Origin: VAZQ01 sp963785745
GTDB lineage: Bacteria > Pseudomonadota > Alphaproteobacteria > Rhizobiales > Xanthobacteraceae
Length of the DNA stretch: 64,000 nucleotides
Reading direction: 5' to 3'
Assembly (NCBI GenBank): GCA_963785745.1
Contig: CAWAWR010000021.1
Span: 124,001 to 188,000, forward strand
The notes under the pieces are model-generated. The model ran no database searches. It was given only the letters and a program-made list of their open reading frames with translations, and was not told the origin of the DNA. Of this stretch, positions 25,908-34,910 are shown in pieces; positions within the stretch are counted from its first letter, which is position 1; each line of letters opens with the position of its first letter. Both the position numbers and the translations under genes were made by a program.

Positions 25908-28235
25908 ATGGGCGAATTTGGAATTGGCCAGCCGGTCCCGCGGGAAGAAGACCCGTATCTCGTGCGCGGCGACGGCCGCTATGTCGACGACGTCAGTCTC
26001 GTCAATCAGGCGCGCGCCTATGTGCTGCGCTCGCAGCACTCGCACGCCAAGGTCGTCTCGATCGACGTGAAGCGCGCGCGGCAATCGCCCGGCGTGCTGC
26101 ACATCCTGACCGGCAAAGATTCCGCCGTGCTCGCGCTCGGCCTCCAGAAGCCGAAACTGCCGCGCAAGCGCCGCGACGGCTCTCCGCAATTCGCCACGCC
26201 GCAGCCGCTGCTCGCGCGCGACCGCGTGCGCTACATCGGCGAGCCGGTGGCGATGGTGATCGCGGAAACGCTCGACGAGGCCAAGGACGCGGCCGAGCTG
26301 ATCGAGGTCGAATACGAAGACCTGCCGTCGGCGACGACGATCGAAGAATCGATTGCGCCGGGCGCACCCGTGATCTGGGAGGAGTGCCGCGACAACTTTG
26401 CGTTCCACCATGAAGCAGGCAACAAGGCGGCGGCAGAGCAGGCCATCGCCTCGGCCGATCACGTCATCAAGCACCACATGCGGATCAACCGTCTCACCAC
26501 GGTGTCGATGGAGCCGCGCGGCTGTCTCGCCGAATACGACCCGCGCGACGACCGCTACACGCTGCGCTGCACGGTGCAGGGACCGCATCAGGTGCGACGC
26601 ACCCTGGCGGAGGAGGTCCTCGGCATCCCGACGCACAAGGTGCGCGTCATCTCCGACAATGTCGGCGGCGGCTTCGGCATGAAGGGCGGCGTCTATCCGG
26701 AATATCAGCTCGCGCTCCTGGCCGCGAAGCTCACCGGCCGGCCGGTGAAATGGATCGGCGACCGCAGCGAATCGTTCCTCTCCGACGAGCATTGCCGCGA
26801 CAACATCACCGAGGCGGAGCTTGCGCTCGACAAGAACGGAAAATTCCTCGCCATCCGCGTGAAGAACTATTGCAACCTCGGCGCCTACAACGCCGCCGAC
26901 CGCAGCGCCGGTCCGCCGACCAACAATATCGGCGTGCTCGCCGGCACCTATACGTTCCCGGCCGGCTACGTCGAGGTGAACGGCACCTTCACCAACACCA
27001 TGCTCACCGGCCCCTATCGCGGCGCCGGGCGGCCGGAAGCCGCCTACGTGCTCGAGACGCTGGTCGACCTCGCCGCGCGCAAGCTCGACATCGATCCCGC
27101 GGAGCTGCGCCGCAAGAACATGATCCCGAAGGAGGCGATGCCGTTCAAGACCGCGCTGGTCTACACTTATGACTGCGGCGACTTCGGCAAGAACCTCGCC
27201 GATTGCCTCGACATGGCGGACTACAAGGGCTTCGAGGCGCGCCGCCGGGATTCGTCAAGGCACGGCAAGCTGCGCGGGCTCGGCATCTCCAGCACGGTCG
27301 AGGCTTCGAATGCCGGCCTCATCGAGCATTCGGAGCTGCGCTTCGACCAGTCCGGCGGGCTCACCGTCTCGATGGGCACGCACGACCACGGCCAGGGCCA
27401 CGCCACCGCGTTCCGGCAGATCATCGCCGACAAGCTCGGCATCCCACCCGAGCGGGTGCGCTATCAGTACGGCGACACCGACCAAGTCGCGATCGGCACC
27501 GGCACCTTCGGCTCCCGGTCCATGGCCTGCGGCGGCACCGCGTTGCTGACCGCTGCCGACAAGATCATCGCCAAGGGCAAGAAGCTCGCGGCGCACACGC
27601 TGGAAGCCGCCGAGCACGACATCGTGTTCGAGAAGGGCAAGTTCACCGTTGCCGGCACCGACAAGACCATCGAGCTTGCCGAAATCGCCAAGCGGTCATT
27701 CAATCTCAAGGCGCTGCCGCCGGGCATGGAAGCCGGCATGTTCGAGAGCGGAACCTTCGACGGCGGCGAGCGCACCTATCCGAACGGCTGCCACATCGTC
27801 GAGATCGAGATCGATGAGTCGACCGGCACGGTCGAGATCGTGCGCTATCACGCGGTCGACGATGTCGGCCACATGATCAATCCGATGCTGGTCGAGGGCC
27901 AGCTCCACGGCGGCATCGCCATGGGCGTCGGGCAGGCGCTGATCGAGAACATCGTCTACCAGGGCGACCAGATCGTCACCGGCTCGTTCATGGACTATGG
28001 CATGCCGCGCGCCGACAATTTCTGCCAGTTCGTCGCCGGCGAAAACGAAGTGCCGACCAAGCTCAATCCGCTCGGCGTCAAGGGCGCGGGCGAGTCCGGC
28101 ACGGTCGGCGCGCTGCCGGCGGTGATGAACGCGGTCAATGACGCGCTGGCGCGAATCGGCGCGCCCTATGTCGGGATGCCGGCAACGTCGGAGAAGGTGT
28201 GGCGCGCGATCGAGGCGGCACGCAACGGCCGCTGA
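25908..28235 (+). CDS. Molybdenum hydroxylase large subunit (xanthine dehydrogenase/CoxL-like)
   Basis: A 775-residue molybdopterin-binding subunit of the xanthine dehydrogenase superfamily. It starts GEFGIGQPVPREEDPYLVRG, has VGGGFGMKGG for cofactor binding, an active-site loop PYRGAGRPE (about 369-377), and the catalytic glutamate Glu729 in KGAGESGTVGA. The loop is PYRGAGR rather than the AYRCSFR of true carbon monoxide dehydrogenase, so CO oxidation is unlikely; hydroxylation of an aldehyde or heterocycle is more likely. The expected FAD and iron-sulfur subunit genes are not adjacent, so it must use partners encoded elsewhere. The ATG at 25908 fits family N-termini; 25827 adds 27 atypical residues. 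Confidence 0.93.
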   Translation: MGEFGIGQPVPREEDPYLVRGDGRYVDDVSLVNQARAYVLRSQHSHAKVVSIDVKRARQSPGVLHILTGKDSAVLALGLQKPKLPRKRRDGSPQFATPQPLLARDRVRYIGEPVAMVIAETLDEAKDAAELIEVEYEDLPSATTIEESIAPGAPVIWEECRDNFAFHHEAGNKAAAEQAIASADHVIKHHMRINRLTTVSMEPRGCLAEYDPRDDRYTLRCTVQGPHQVRRTLAEEVLGIPTHKVRVISDNVGGGFGMKGGVYPEYQLALLAAKLTGRPVKWIGDRSESFLSDEHCRDNITEAELALDKNGKFLAIRVKNYCNLGAYNAADRSAGPPTNNIGVLAGTYTFPAGYVEVNGTFTNTMLTGPYRGAGRPEAAYVLETLVDLAARKLDIDPAELRRKNMIPKEAMPFKTALVYTYDCGDFGKNLADCLDMADYKGFEARRRDSSRHGKLRGLGISSTVEASNAGLIEHSELRFDQSGGLTVSMGTHDHGQGHATAFRQIIADKLGIPPERVRYQYGDTDQVAIGTGTFGSRSMACGGTALLTAADKIIAKGKKLAAHTLEAAEHDIVFEKGKFTVAGTDKTIELAEIAKRSFNLKALPPGMEAGMFESGTFDGGERTYPNGCHIVEIEIDESTGTVEIVRYHAVDDVGHMINPMLVEGQLHGGIAMGVGQALIENIVYQGDQIVTGSFMDYGMPRADNFCQFVAGENEVPTKLNPLGVKGAGESGTVGALPAVMNAVNDALARIGAPYVGMPATSEKVWRAIEAARNGR

Positions 28236-28241
28236 TTTCGT

Positions 28242-28365
28242 GTCCCGGGCGCACTGCAGCACGGAGTGCTGCTGTGCAGACCCGGGACCCAGCTTTTTGT
28301 GCAAAGAAAGTAACCGGGGTCCCGGATCATCGGTGCGACACTTCGTGCTGCACCTCGTCCGGGAC
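28242..28365. repeat. Paired REP-like palindromes between convergent genes
   Basis: Two palindromes fill the space between the CoxL-like stop and the convergent hydrolase stop. The first (28242-28288) has outer arms GTCCCGGG and CCCGGGAC and an inner GCAGCAC/GTGCTGC stem. The second (28319-28365) has arms GTCCCGGA and TCCGGGAC and an inner stem around a CACTTCGTG loop. A linker with CTTTTTG lies between. The shared CCCGGG ends and design resemble dispersed intergenic repeats of Bradyrhizobiaceae (recalled knowledge). Confidence 0.78.
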
Positions 28366-28376
28366 ACGAACTCCAA

Positions 28377-29087
28377 TCACTCCGCCGCCGCCAGTCCCTT
28401 CTTTGCGTTGGTGCGCAGGCAGCCGATCAGCACGTCGGTCGACATCACGTCGCCGAAGGTGAGGTAGAAGGCCGCCAGCGAGGCGTTGTGGTCCTCGTCG
28501 GTGGCGGCGGCGTTGCCGTCGCTGACCATGACGGTCTTGAAGTTGCACATCATGGCGTCGCGCGCGGTCGACTCGCAGCACACATTGGTGACCGTGCCGG
28601 TCACCAGGATGGTGTCGATGCCTTTGGCGCGCAGCACCTCGGCGAGGTTCGACGAGGTCCCGATGAAGGCGGAGAATCGATTCTTCTCGACGAAGGTGTC
28701 GTCCGGCCGCGCCTCCAGCGTCTCCCACAATTCGTAGCCCTTGCTGCCGCGCGCGAGCGCCTCAGCGCGCTTGGCGTTCTGCTCGGGCTTGCTGATGTCG
28801 TAGTAGACCGACCAGCTCTTGCGGGTCTCGTCGGTATAGGCGGTCTGGATCCAGACCACCGCACCGCCGGTCTCGCGCACCGCCTGCGCCAGCCGGTTGA
28901 TGTTCGGCACGATCTCCTGCGCTTCGAGGCACAGCGCATGCGCGATGCCCGGCAGCATGAAGGCGTTCTGCATGTCGACCACGACCAGCGCGGTCCGCGA
29001 CGGATCGAGATCGTCATGGATGTGCTCGCGGCCGCGCCGCGCAATCACGCGATCGATGACCGACTGCGGAATGGCGATCTTGTGCAT
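28377..29087 (-). CDS. Isochorismatase-like cysteine hydrolase
   Basis: A 236-residue hydrolase of the isochorismatase superfamily, which cleaves amides, carbamates or vinyl ethers. The catalytic triad is visible: Asp38 in VVVDMQNAF, Lys135 in VEKNRFSAF, and Cys170 in VTNVCCESTARDA, preceded by the cis-peptide region TGTVT. Likely roles include N-carbamoyl or amide hydrolysis in catabolism. Its ATG overlaps the stop codon of a 52-residue membrane protein gene (ATGA), so the two are coupled. It ends beside a paired palindrome. Confidence 0.93.
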   Translation of the reverse strand: MHKIAIPQSVIDRVIARRGREHIHDDLDPSRTALVVVDMQNAFMLPGIAHALCLEAQEIVPNINRLAQAVRETGGAVVWIQTAYTDETRKSWSVYYDISKPEQNAKRAEALARGSKGYELWETLEARPDDTFVEKNRFSAFIGTSSNLAEVLRAKGIDTILVTGTVTNVCCESTARDAMMCNFKTVMVSDGNAAATDEDHNASLAAFYLTFGDVMSTDVLIGCLRTNAKKGLAAAE

Positions 29088-29245
29088 CAGGGGCTCCTCT
29101 TGATCACGGGCGGAGGCTCATCGGCCGTCGAAAGCGGCCGGACATAGATGATCGATATAAGGCCGGCGATCGCCGCCAGGAAGAACGCGATCCAGGTCAT
29201 GCGCTGGATGCTGCGCTCTTGCCGGTCCCGGTCTGGATCGGTCAT
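29087..29245 (-). CDS. 52-residue single-pass membrane protein coupled to the hydrolase gene
   Basis: A short open frame from ATG 29245 to TGA 29087. The product has a charged start (MTDPDRDRQERSIQR), one transmembrane helix (about 17-35, WIAFFLAAIAGLISIIYV) and a proline-rich tail. The stop codon overlaps the hydrolase ATG as ATGA, a coupling pattern that supports it being a real gene. I do not recognise a family. It may anchor or accompany the hydrolase, which is inference. Confidence 0.65.
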   Translation of the reverse strand: MTDPDRDRQERSIQRMTWIAFFLAAIAGLISIIYVRPLSTADEPPPVIKRSP

Positions 29246-29302
29246 GCCCAAGCCCTCGCTAATGCAGCGATGATCGGGCCAACGCCGCGTCGGGTCAATC
29301 CG

Positions 29303-30205
29303 CTATTTCGCGAAGGTGAGCATCCGCCGCGGATTGTCCGAGAGCATCGTTTCGATCGTGGCGTCGGGGATGCCGCGATCTTTCAGCATCGGCACGAAGT
29401 CGCGCAGCACCGTCGGATAGCCCTTCCCGCCGTAGCGCGAGAGCATCGTGCGCCGCGCGACGTCGGAGGAGAGGATGAGCTGGCGCGCGAGGCCTTTGTC
29501 GCAGGCGGCACGCACGAGATCGGCCAGCTCCACATTAGTCGGCCCCTTGGGGAAGCTCACCTTGTCGATACCCATAAACGCGCCGCAGCGGCCGACCTCG
29601 ACCAGCTCGGAGATATCCTTCGCCGCGCCCATGTGGCTGATGACGGCATGCGCCATGTCCATGCCGGCGCCTTCCAGCACGCGGATGTGCCACGCTGCCT
29701 GGCCGGTGTCCGACGTATGGGTGATGACCGGCGCACCGGTCGCGCGCGACGCTAGCGCCGCCGCCTTGAACAGCCGCTCGGCGGGCTCGTTCGGCTCTTT
29801 TGCGGTGCCGACCTTGATGACGCCGCAGCGCACGTCAGTGCCGTCGGTGCCGGTTTCGATCTCGGCGATCATGGCGTCGCGGATTTCCTCGACCGAGCTT
29901 GCGAGCGCGATGTCCGGGAACGGGTCCCAGTAATAGCCGGCGGCGCACACGACCTTCACGCCGGCGCGTTCGCTGATCCGGCGCAACGCCGCCGGGTCGC
30001 GTCCCCAGCGCGGCGCGCTGAGGTCGGTGATGGCGGCAAGGCCGAATTCCCTGGCCGCGAGCAAATCCTCGATGACGGCGTCTTCCTCGCCGGCGCCGAC
30101 CTTGTTCGCCGGGCCTTTCTGGGCGGAGAGATCGATCTGCAGGTGCTCGTGCGCCAGGATGCGCCCGCTGATCGCCGCGACGTCGCCGGTGACGGTGCGG
30201 ATCAT
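29303..30205 (-). CDS. Phosphotriesterase-family metal-dependent hydrolase
   Basis: A 300-residue TIM-barrel amidohydrolase of the phosphotriesterase group, which includes lactonases. The metal ligands are in place: His19 and His21 (AHEHL), a bridging Lys131 (VIKVG), His163 (ITHTS), His191 (ISHMG) and Asp248 (LSSDV). The true substrate in this branch is often a lactone or an ester. It lies 24 bases after the dienelactone hydrolase gene on the same strand, suggesting a shared ring-cleavage or lactone-degrading pathway. Confidence 0.92.
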   Translation of the reverse strand: MIRTVTGDVAAISGRILAHEHLQIDLSAQKGPANKVGAGEEDAVIEDLLAAREFGLAAITDLSAPRWGRDPAALRRISERAGVKVVCAAGYYWDPFPDIALASSVEEIRDAMIAEIETGTDGTDVRCGVIKVGTAKEPNEPAERLFKAAALASRATGAPVITHTSDTGQAAWHIRVLEGAGMDMAHAVISHMGAAKDISELVEVGRCGAFMGIDKVSFPKGPTNVELADLVRAACDKGLARQLILSSDVARRTMLSRYGGKGYPTVLRDFVPMLKDRGIPDATIETMLSDNPRRMLTFAK

Positions 30206-30229
30206 GGTGCGGCTCCGTGGCGCCCTGCC

Positions 30230-30958
30230 CTATAGCCTGCCGTTGAACGCGTCGGTGATGAAGGCATCCAGCATGATGCTGGTGTAGCGCGACGCCGGCT
30301 CGTCGTATTTCGCCACCGGCAGGAAGTTGGCATTGGGGTCCGTGTAGGCATGCACGACACCACCGAAACTGAGGTGCATCCAGCGCGCGCCGGCGGCGTC
30401 CATCTCGGCCTCGAACATGTCGCGATGCGCCTTGGGCGACACCGGGTCGGCGGCGCCGTGCAGCACCAGCACCTTGGCCTTGATGCCGCCCTTGGGGGCG
30501 GGCTTCGCGGTCGCGAGCACGCCATGAATCGATACCACGGCAGCCACGTCGGCACCCTCGCGCGCGAGATCGAGCACATTGGCGCCGCCGTAGCAGTAGC
30601 CGATCGCGGCGCGGCGCTTGGCATCGCCGACGCCGCGCTTCGCCGCCTCGGCGGTCATCGCCTCGAACGCGCCGGTGATGGCGCGGCGCGTGCCGGCGAC
30701 GTCCTCGATGAAGGGCGCCAGGAACTCCATCGGGTTCTCGGTGCCCTTCGGCCCTTTGCCGATACCGAACATGTCGGGCATGAACACGACATAGCCATTG
30801 CTCGCGTGCTTCTGACCGATCGCGATGTTGTCTGCGATCACACCGCGCCAGTTCGGCGCGACCAGGAGCAGCGGATCGCCCTTCCTCGCCTCGTCGTAGA
30901 TCAGTTGTCCCTGGTGGCTCGCGCCGCCGACCGAATATGTCACCGCTTCGCTTTTCAC
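30230..30958 (-). CDS. Dienelactone hydrolase family protein
   Basis: A 242-residue alpha/beta hydrolase with a cysteine nucleophile (Cys122 in IGYCYGGANV), an aspartate in LHGAADPVSP and a histidine in GGVVHAYTDP, the triad of dienelactone hydrolases. These open lactone rings or related esters in aromatic degradation. The GTG at 30958 is chosen because GGGGAG is six bases upstream. It sits between the dehydratase at 30976 (18 bases upstream) and the phosphotriesterase-like gene, so the three probably form an operon. Confidence 0.92.
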   Translation of the reverse strand: MKSEAVTYSVGGASHQGQLIYDEARKGDPLLLVAPNWRGVIADNIAIGQKHASNGYVVFMPDMFGIGKGPKGTENPMEFLAPFIEDVAGTRRAITGAFEAMTAEAAKRGVGDAKRRAAIGYCYGGANVLDLAREGADVAAVVSIHGVLATAKPAPKGGIKAKVLVLHGAADPVSPKAHRDMFEAEMDAAGARWMHLSFGGVVHAYTDPNANFLPVAKYDEPASRYTSIMLDAFITDAFNGRL

Positions 30959-30975
30959 CGTCGTCTCCCCTTTGC

Positions 30976-32676
30976 CTATTGCGGCCGCAGGAATGCGAAA
31001 TCGCAACCCTCGTCGGCGCCGAGAATTTGCTCCGCATAAAGCTTGGAGTATCCGCGCGTGGGCTTTTCCTTATCCGGATGGACCGGGGCGACGCGCTTCT
31101 TCAGCTCGGCCTCGTCGACCAGCAATTCGATGCGGCGGTCCTTCACCGACAGCCGGATGCGGTCGCCGTTGCGCACGAGCGCCAGCGGGCCGCCGGACGC
31201 GGCATCCGGCGTGACGTGCAAAACGATGGTGCCGAAGGCGGTGCCGCTCATACGCGCGTCGGAGACGCGCACCATGTCCTTGATGCCTTTCTGCGCGAGC
31301 TTCTTCGGGATCGGCAGATAGCCCGCCTCCGGCATCGCCTCGGGCGCGTGCGGCCCGGCGTTCTGCAACACAAGAATGTCCTCCGCCCGCACTTCGAGCG
31401 CGGGATCGTCGATACGCGCCGCGAGATCCGCGAGCGAGGAGAACACCACCGCCACGCCCTCGTGCTCGAACAGCTTTTCGTCGGCGGCCGAGCGTTTGAG
31501 GATCGCACCCTTGGGCGCGAGGTTGCCAAACAACGCAACAAGCCCGCCCTGCGGCTCGAACGGCTTGTCGCGCGCCGCGATGATGGTGCGGTCGACATAG
31601 CTGCCCTCGCCTGCTGCAAGGCGCTCGCCCAGCGTGCCGCCGGTGACGGTCAGGCAATCGAGATGCAGCAGCGGCTTGAGCTCGCGCAGCAGCGCGCCCA
31701 TGCCGCCGGCCGCGAAGAAGTCTTCCATGTAGCCGTTGCCGACCGGCTTGAGATTGACCAGCACCGGCGTTGTGTCGGACAGCCGGTTGAGCTGGTCGAG
31801 CGTCACCTTGACGCCGGCGCGTCCAGCAATGGCGGTGAGATGGATGATCGCATTGGTGGAACCACCGAGTGCAAGCAGCACGCGCAGCGCATTCTCGACC
31901 GACTTCGCGTTGACGATACGGTCGGGCGTCACTTGCGAACCGATGAGGTTGACCGCCGCGATGCCGGTCGCCTCGGCCGCGCGCAGGCGATCCGCGTGCA
32001 CGGCCGGAATAGCGGCGGTGCCGGGCAGGATCAGCCCCAGCGCTTCGGCGATGCAGGCCATGGTCGAGGCCGTGCCCATCACGGCGCAGGTGCCTGCCGT
32101 CACCGCGAGGTTGCCCTCGACCTCGGCAATCTCGTCGGCGCTCACTTCGCCGGCGCGGTAGCGCGCCCAGAAGCGGCGGCAGTCGGTGCAGGCACCGAGC
32201 CGCTCGCCTTTGTGGCGTCCCGTCATCATCGGTCCGGCCACCAGCATTACCGCCGGCCGCCCCGCGGAAACCGCGCCCATGAGCTGCGCCGGCACGGTCT
32301 TGTCGCAACCGCCCATGAGCACGACGGCGTCCATCGGCTGCGCGCGGATCATCTCCTCGGTGTCGATGGACATCAGGTTGCGGAATTTCAGGCTGGTCGG
32401 GTTGAGGAACACCTCGCCCAGCGACACCGTCGGGAAATCGATCGGCAATCCACCGGCCGCCAGCACGCCGCGCTTCACCGCGTCGAGCAGCTCCGGAAAA
32501 TGCCGGTGACAGTTGTTAAATCCGGAGGCGGTATTGGCGATGCCGACCACCGGCCGCTCCAGCATCTCGCGCGAATAGCCCATCGAACGCGCGAAGGAGC
32601 GGCGCAGATACAGCGAAAAATCCCGGTCGCCGTAGTTGGTGAGGCCGTGTTTGAGGCCGGCCGCGTGTTCGGTCAT
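30976..32676 (-). CDS. IlvD/Edd-family iron-sulfur dehydratase (sugar-acid type likely)
   Basis: A 566-residue dehydratase with three iron-sulfur ligand cysteines: Cys56 (FNNCHRHF), Cys124 (GGCDKTVPA) and Cys197 (AGTCAVMGTAS). The spacing matches [2Fe-2S] arabinonate/xylonate-type dehydratases better than dihydroxyacid dehydratase for branched amino acids. Lys126 of the CDK motif is the magnesium-binding carbamylated lysine in the family. The ATG at 32676 has AAGGGG upstream. It is first in an operon-like run with dienelactone hydrolase and phosphotriesterase genes, pointing to sugar acid or lactone catabolism. It is divergent from hemA. Confidence 0.92.
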   Translation of the reverse strand: MTEHAAGLKHGLTNYGDRDFSLYLRRSFARSMGYSREMLERPVVGIANTASGFNNCHRHFPELLDAVKRGVLAAGGLPIDFPTVSLGEVFLNPTSLKFRNLMSIDTEEMIRAQPMDAVVLMGGCDKTVPAQLMGAVSAGRPAVMLVAGPMMTGRHKGERLGACTDCRRFWARYRAGEVSADEIAEVEGNLAVTAGTCAVMGTASTMACIAEALGLILPGTAAIPAVHADRLRAAEATGIAAVNLIGSQVTPDRIVNAKSVENALRVLLALGGSTNAIIHLTAIAGRAGVKVTLDQLNRLSDTTPVLVNLKPVGNGYMEDFFAAGGMGALLRELKPLLHLDCLTVTGGTLGERLAAGEGSYVDRTIIAARDKPFEPQGGLVALFGNLAPKGAILKRSAADEKLFEHEGVAVVFSSLADLAARIDDPALEVRAEDILVLQNAGPHAPEAMPEAGYLPIPKKLAQKGIKDMVRVSDARMSGTAFGTIVLHVTPDAASGGPLALVRNGDRIRLSVKDRRIELLVDEAELKKRVAPVHPDKEKPTRGYSKLYAEQILGADEGCDFAFLRPQ

Positions 32677-32856
32677 GTCAATTTCCCCTTTCAGACCTAG
32701 ACCAAACCACGCTCCGCAAGGCAAGCAGCCCTTGTCCCCCGGCGCGCGATCCCCGGCCCACCATAACAGTCTCGACAAACCGGCTGGAACCCTTCTAAAA
32801 AGGGGGGCTGGAGAGAAAACAGACAATCCGCGGACCGGGTCGGGAGTGCTGTTTCC

Positions 32857-34086
32857 ATGAACTACGATGCGTACTTCAACGATGCGCTGACGCGCTTGCG
32901 GGACGAGCGCCGGTATCGGGTTTTCGCCGATCTTGAGCGGCTGGCCGGGCGCTTTCCCCGCGCCGTGTGGCACTCGCCCGATGGCCCCCGCGACGTCATC
33001 GTGTGGTGTTCCAATGACTACCTGGGCATGGGCCAGCACCCCAAGGTGATCGGCGCCATGGTCGAGACCGCGACCAAAATGGGCACCGGCGCGGGTGGGA
33101 CCCGCAACATCGCCGGCACCAACCATCCACTGGTGGAACTTGAGCGAGAGCTCGCCGACCTTCACCGCAAGGACGCCGCGCTGGTCTTCACTTCGGGCTA
33201 TGTGTCGAACGAGACCGGCATCTCGACCATGGCCAAACTGATGCCGGGCTGCCTGATCCTGTCCGACGCCTTCAACCACAATTCGATGATCGAGGGCATC
33301 CGCCAGTCGCATTGCGACAAGCAGATCTTCCGCCACAACGACATGGCGCATCTCGAAGAGCTTCTCCGCGCCGCCGATCCGAAGCGGCCGAAGCTGATCG
33401 TGTTCGAGACGTTGTATTCCATGGACGGCGACGTCGCGCCGGTGACCGCGATCTGCGATCTCGCGGAACGCTACGGCGCCATGACCTATGCCGACGAGGT
33501 GCACGCGGTCGGCATGTACGGCCCGCGCGGCGGCGGCCAGGCCGAGCTGCAGGGCGCGATGGCGCGCGTCGACGTGCTCGAAGGCACGCTCGCCAAGGCG
33601 TTCGGCTGCCTCGGCGGCTATATCGCCGCGAAGTCGTCGCTGATCGACGCGGTGCGCAGCTACGCGCCCGGCTTCATCTTCACCACCGCGCTGCCGCCGG
33701 CGATCTGCGCCGCCGCCACCGCGGCGATCCGCCATCTCAAGGCGTCAAGCTATGAGCGCGACCGTCACCAGGACCGCGCCGCGCGCGTGAAGGCGGTGCT
33801 CTCCGCCGCCGGCCTGCCTGTCATGATGAACGACACGCATATCGTGCCGGTGTTCATCGGCGATGCGGAGAAGTGCAAGGAGGCGACCGACATCCTGCTG
33901 GCCGAGCACGGCATCTATATCCAGCCGATCAACTATCCGACCGTGCCGAAGGGCACCGAGCGGCTGCGCATCACGCCCTCGCCCTATCACGAGGACGCGC
34001 TGATCGACGTGCTGGCGGAAGCGCTGGTCGACGTCTGGGAGCGGCTCGAATTGCCGCTCAAGCCGCGCGCGATGGCGGCGGAGTAA
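32857..34086 (+). CDS. hemA: 5-aminolevulinate synthase
   Basis: Catalyses condensation of glycine and succinyl-CoA to 5-aminolevulinate, the first step of heme synthesis in Alphaproteobacteria (C4 pathway). The 409-residue PLP enzyme has the lysine that binds the cofactor at Lys247 (EGTLAKAFGCLGGY), the aspartate in TYADEVHAVGMYG, and GTGAGGTRNIAGTNH. It lies alone among catabolic genes. The 180-base divergent region with the dehydratase gene shows a short CCCTT/AAGGG hairpin at 32790-32804; no FNR/FixK-type TTGAT-N4-ATCAA box is seen. Confidence 0.98.
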   Translation: MNYDAYFNDALTRLRDERRYRVFADLERLAGRFPRAVWHSPDGPRDVIVWCSNDYLGMGQHPKVIGAMVETATKMGTGAGGTRNIAGTNHPLVELERELADLHRKDAALVFTSGYVSNETGISTMAKLMPGCLILSDAFNHNSMIEGIRQSHCDKQIFRHNDMAHLEELLRAADPKRPKLIVFETLYSMDGDVAPVTAICDLAERYGAMTYADEVHAVGMYGPRGGGQAELQGAMARVDVLEGTLAKAFGCLGGYIAAKSSLIDAVRSYAPGFIFTTALPPAICAAATAAIRHLKASSYERDRHQDRAARVKAVLSAAGLPVMMNDTHIVPVFIGDAEKCKEATDILLAEHGIYIQPINYPTVPKGTERLRITPSPYHEDALIDVLAEALVDVWERLELPLKPRAMAAE

Positions 34087-34223
34087 GCTCCGGCTCGTTG
34101 CAACTTCGAACGGCGCACCGGCCGCGCGCGTGCGTGGGCCTGCTCGCTATTGTCGCGCTCGCCGCTTGCAAGATCATCATGCAAATCTCCGTCTTTCGGT
34201 TCATGATGGGACCGGAGAACGGG

Positions 34224-34892
34224 ATGCACGCGACCATCACCCTGACGGCCGAAGACGGCCACACGCTGCCGGCCTATCACACCACACCGGACGGCCCGGC
34301 GCGCGGTCAGCTCCTGGTCCTGCAGGAATTCTTCGGACTCAACGATCACATCCGCAGCGTCGCCGACCGCTTCGCGGCGCTCGGCTACGGCGCGATCGTG
34401 CCCGGCCTCTCGGACCGCGCCGAGCGCGGCGCCGAATTCGGCTATGACCCGGAAGGCATCGCCAAAGGCCACGCGCTGCGGGGAAAAATTCCGTTCGAGA
34501 AGAGCCTGCTGGACGCGAAGGCCGCGATCGATTTCGTCAAACCGCACGGCAAGGTCGGCGTCGTGGGCTATTGCTGGGGTGGATCGCTCGCCTTCTTTGC
34601 CGCGACGCGTCTCGCCGACATCGTCTGCGCCGTAGGCTACTACGGCAGCCAGATCGTTCCCGGCGTGCACGAGGTGCCGCGTATCCCGCTGATGCTGCAT
34701 TTCGGCGACCAAGACGCCAGCATTCCGCTGAGCGACGTCGAGACGATCCGGCGGGCGCGCCCGGAGGTCGCGATCTACGTCTATCCGGGCAAGCACGGCT
34801 TCAATTGCGATGCGCGGGCCAATTACGTGCCGGCGTCGGCGCAGATTGCGCTCGGGCGCACGCTTGAGTTTTTGTGGAAGCACGTCGGGTAG
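34224..34892 (+). CDS. Dienelactone hydrolase family protein (second copy)
   Basis: A 222-residue hydrolase nearer to classic dienelactone hydrolase than the 30230 gene: Glu35 in QEFFGLN, the nucleophile Cys117 in GYCWGGSLAF, Asp in GDQDASIP and His in GKHGFNCD. Arginine-rich helices between are typical. The ATG at 34224 has GGAG six bases upstream. It is 18 bases from a frameshifted solute-binding gene, which in turn precedes an intact one, so the three appear to be one transcript concerned with uptake and opening of a lactone or ester. The ligand is not known. Confidence 0.9.
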   Translation: MHATITLTAEDGHTLPAYHTTPDGPARGQLLVLQEFFGLNDHIRSVADRFAALGYGAIVPGLSDRAERGAEFGYDPEGIAKGHALRGKIPFEKSLLDAKAAIDFVKPHGKVGVVGYCWGGSLAFFAATRLADIVCAVGYYGSQIVPGVHEVPRIPLMLHFGDQDASIPLSDVETIRRARPEVAIYVYPGKHGFNCDARANYVPASAQIALGRTLEFLWKHVG

Positions 34893-34910
34893 CTGGACCA
34901 GGAGAGCACG

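Noticed and set aside
32677..32856. Possible FixK/FNR box upstream of hemA
   Set aside because: I looked for TTGAT-N4-ATCAA-like sites and found none; only a short 5-bp hairpin is present.
30976..33735. A 919-codon open frame covering the dehydratase and extending past its start
   Set aside because: The part beyond 32676 is antisense to hemA, has no ribosome binding site and no domain; the family start and a good ribosome binding site are at 32676.
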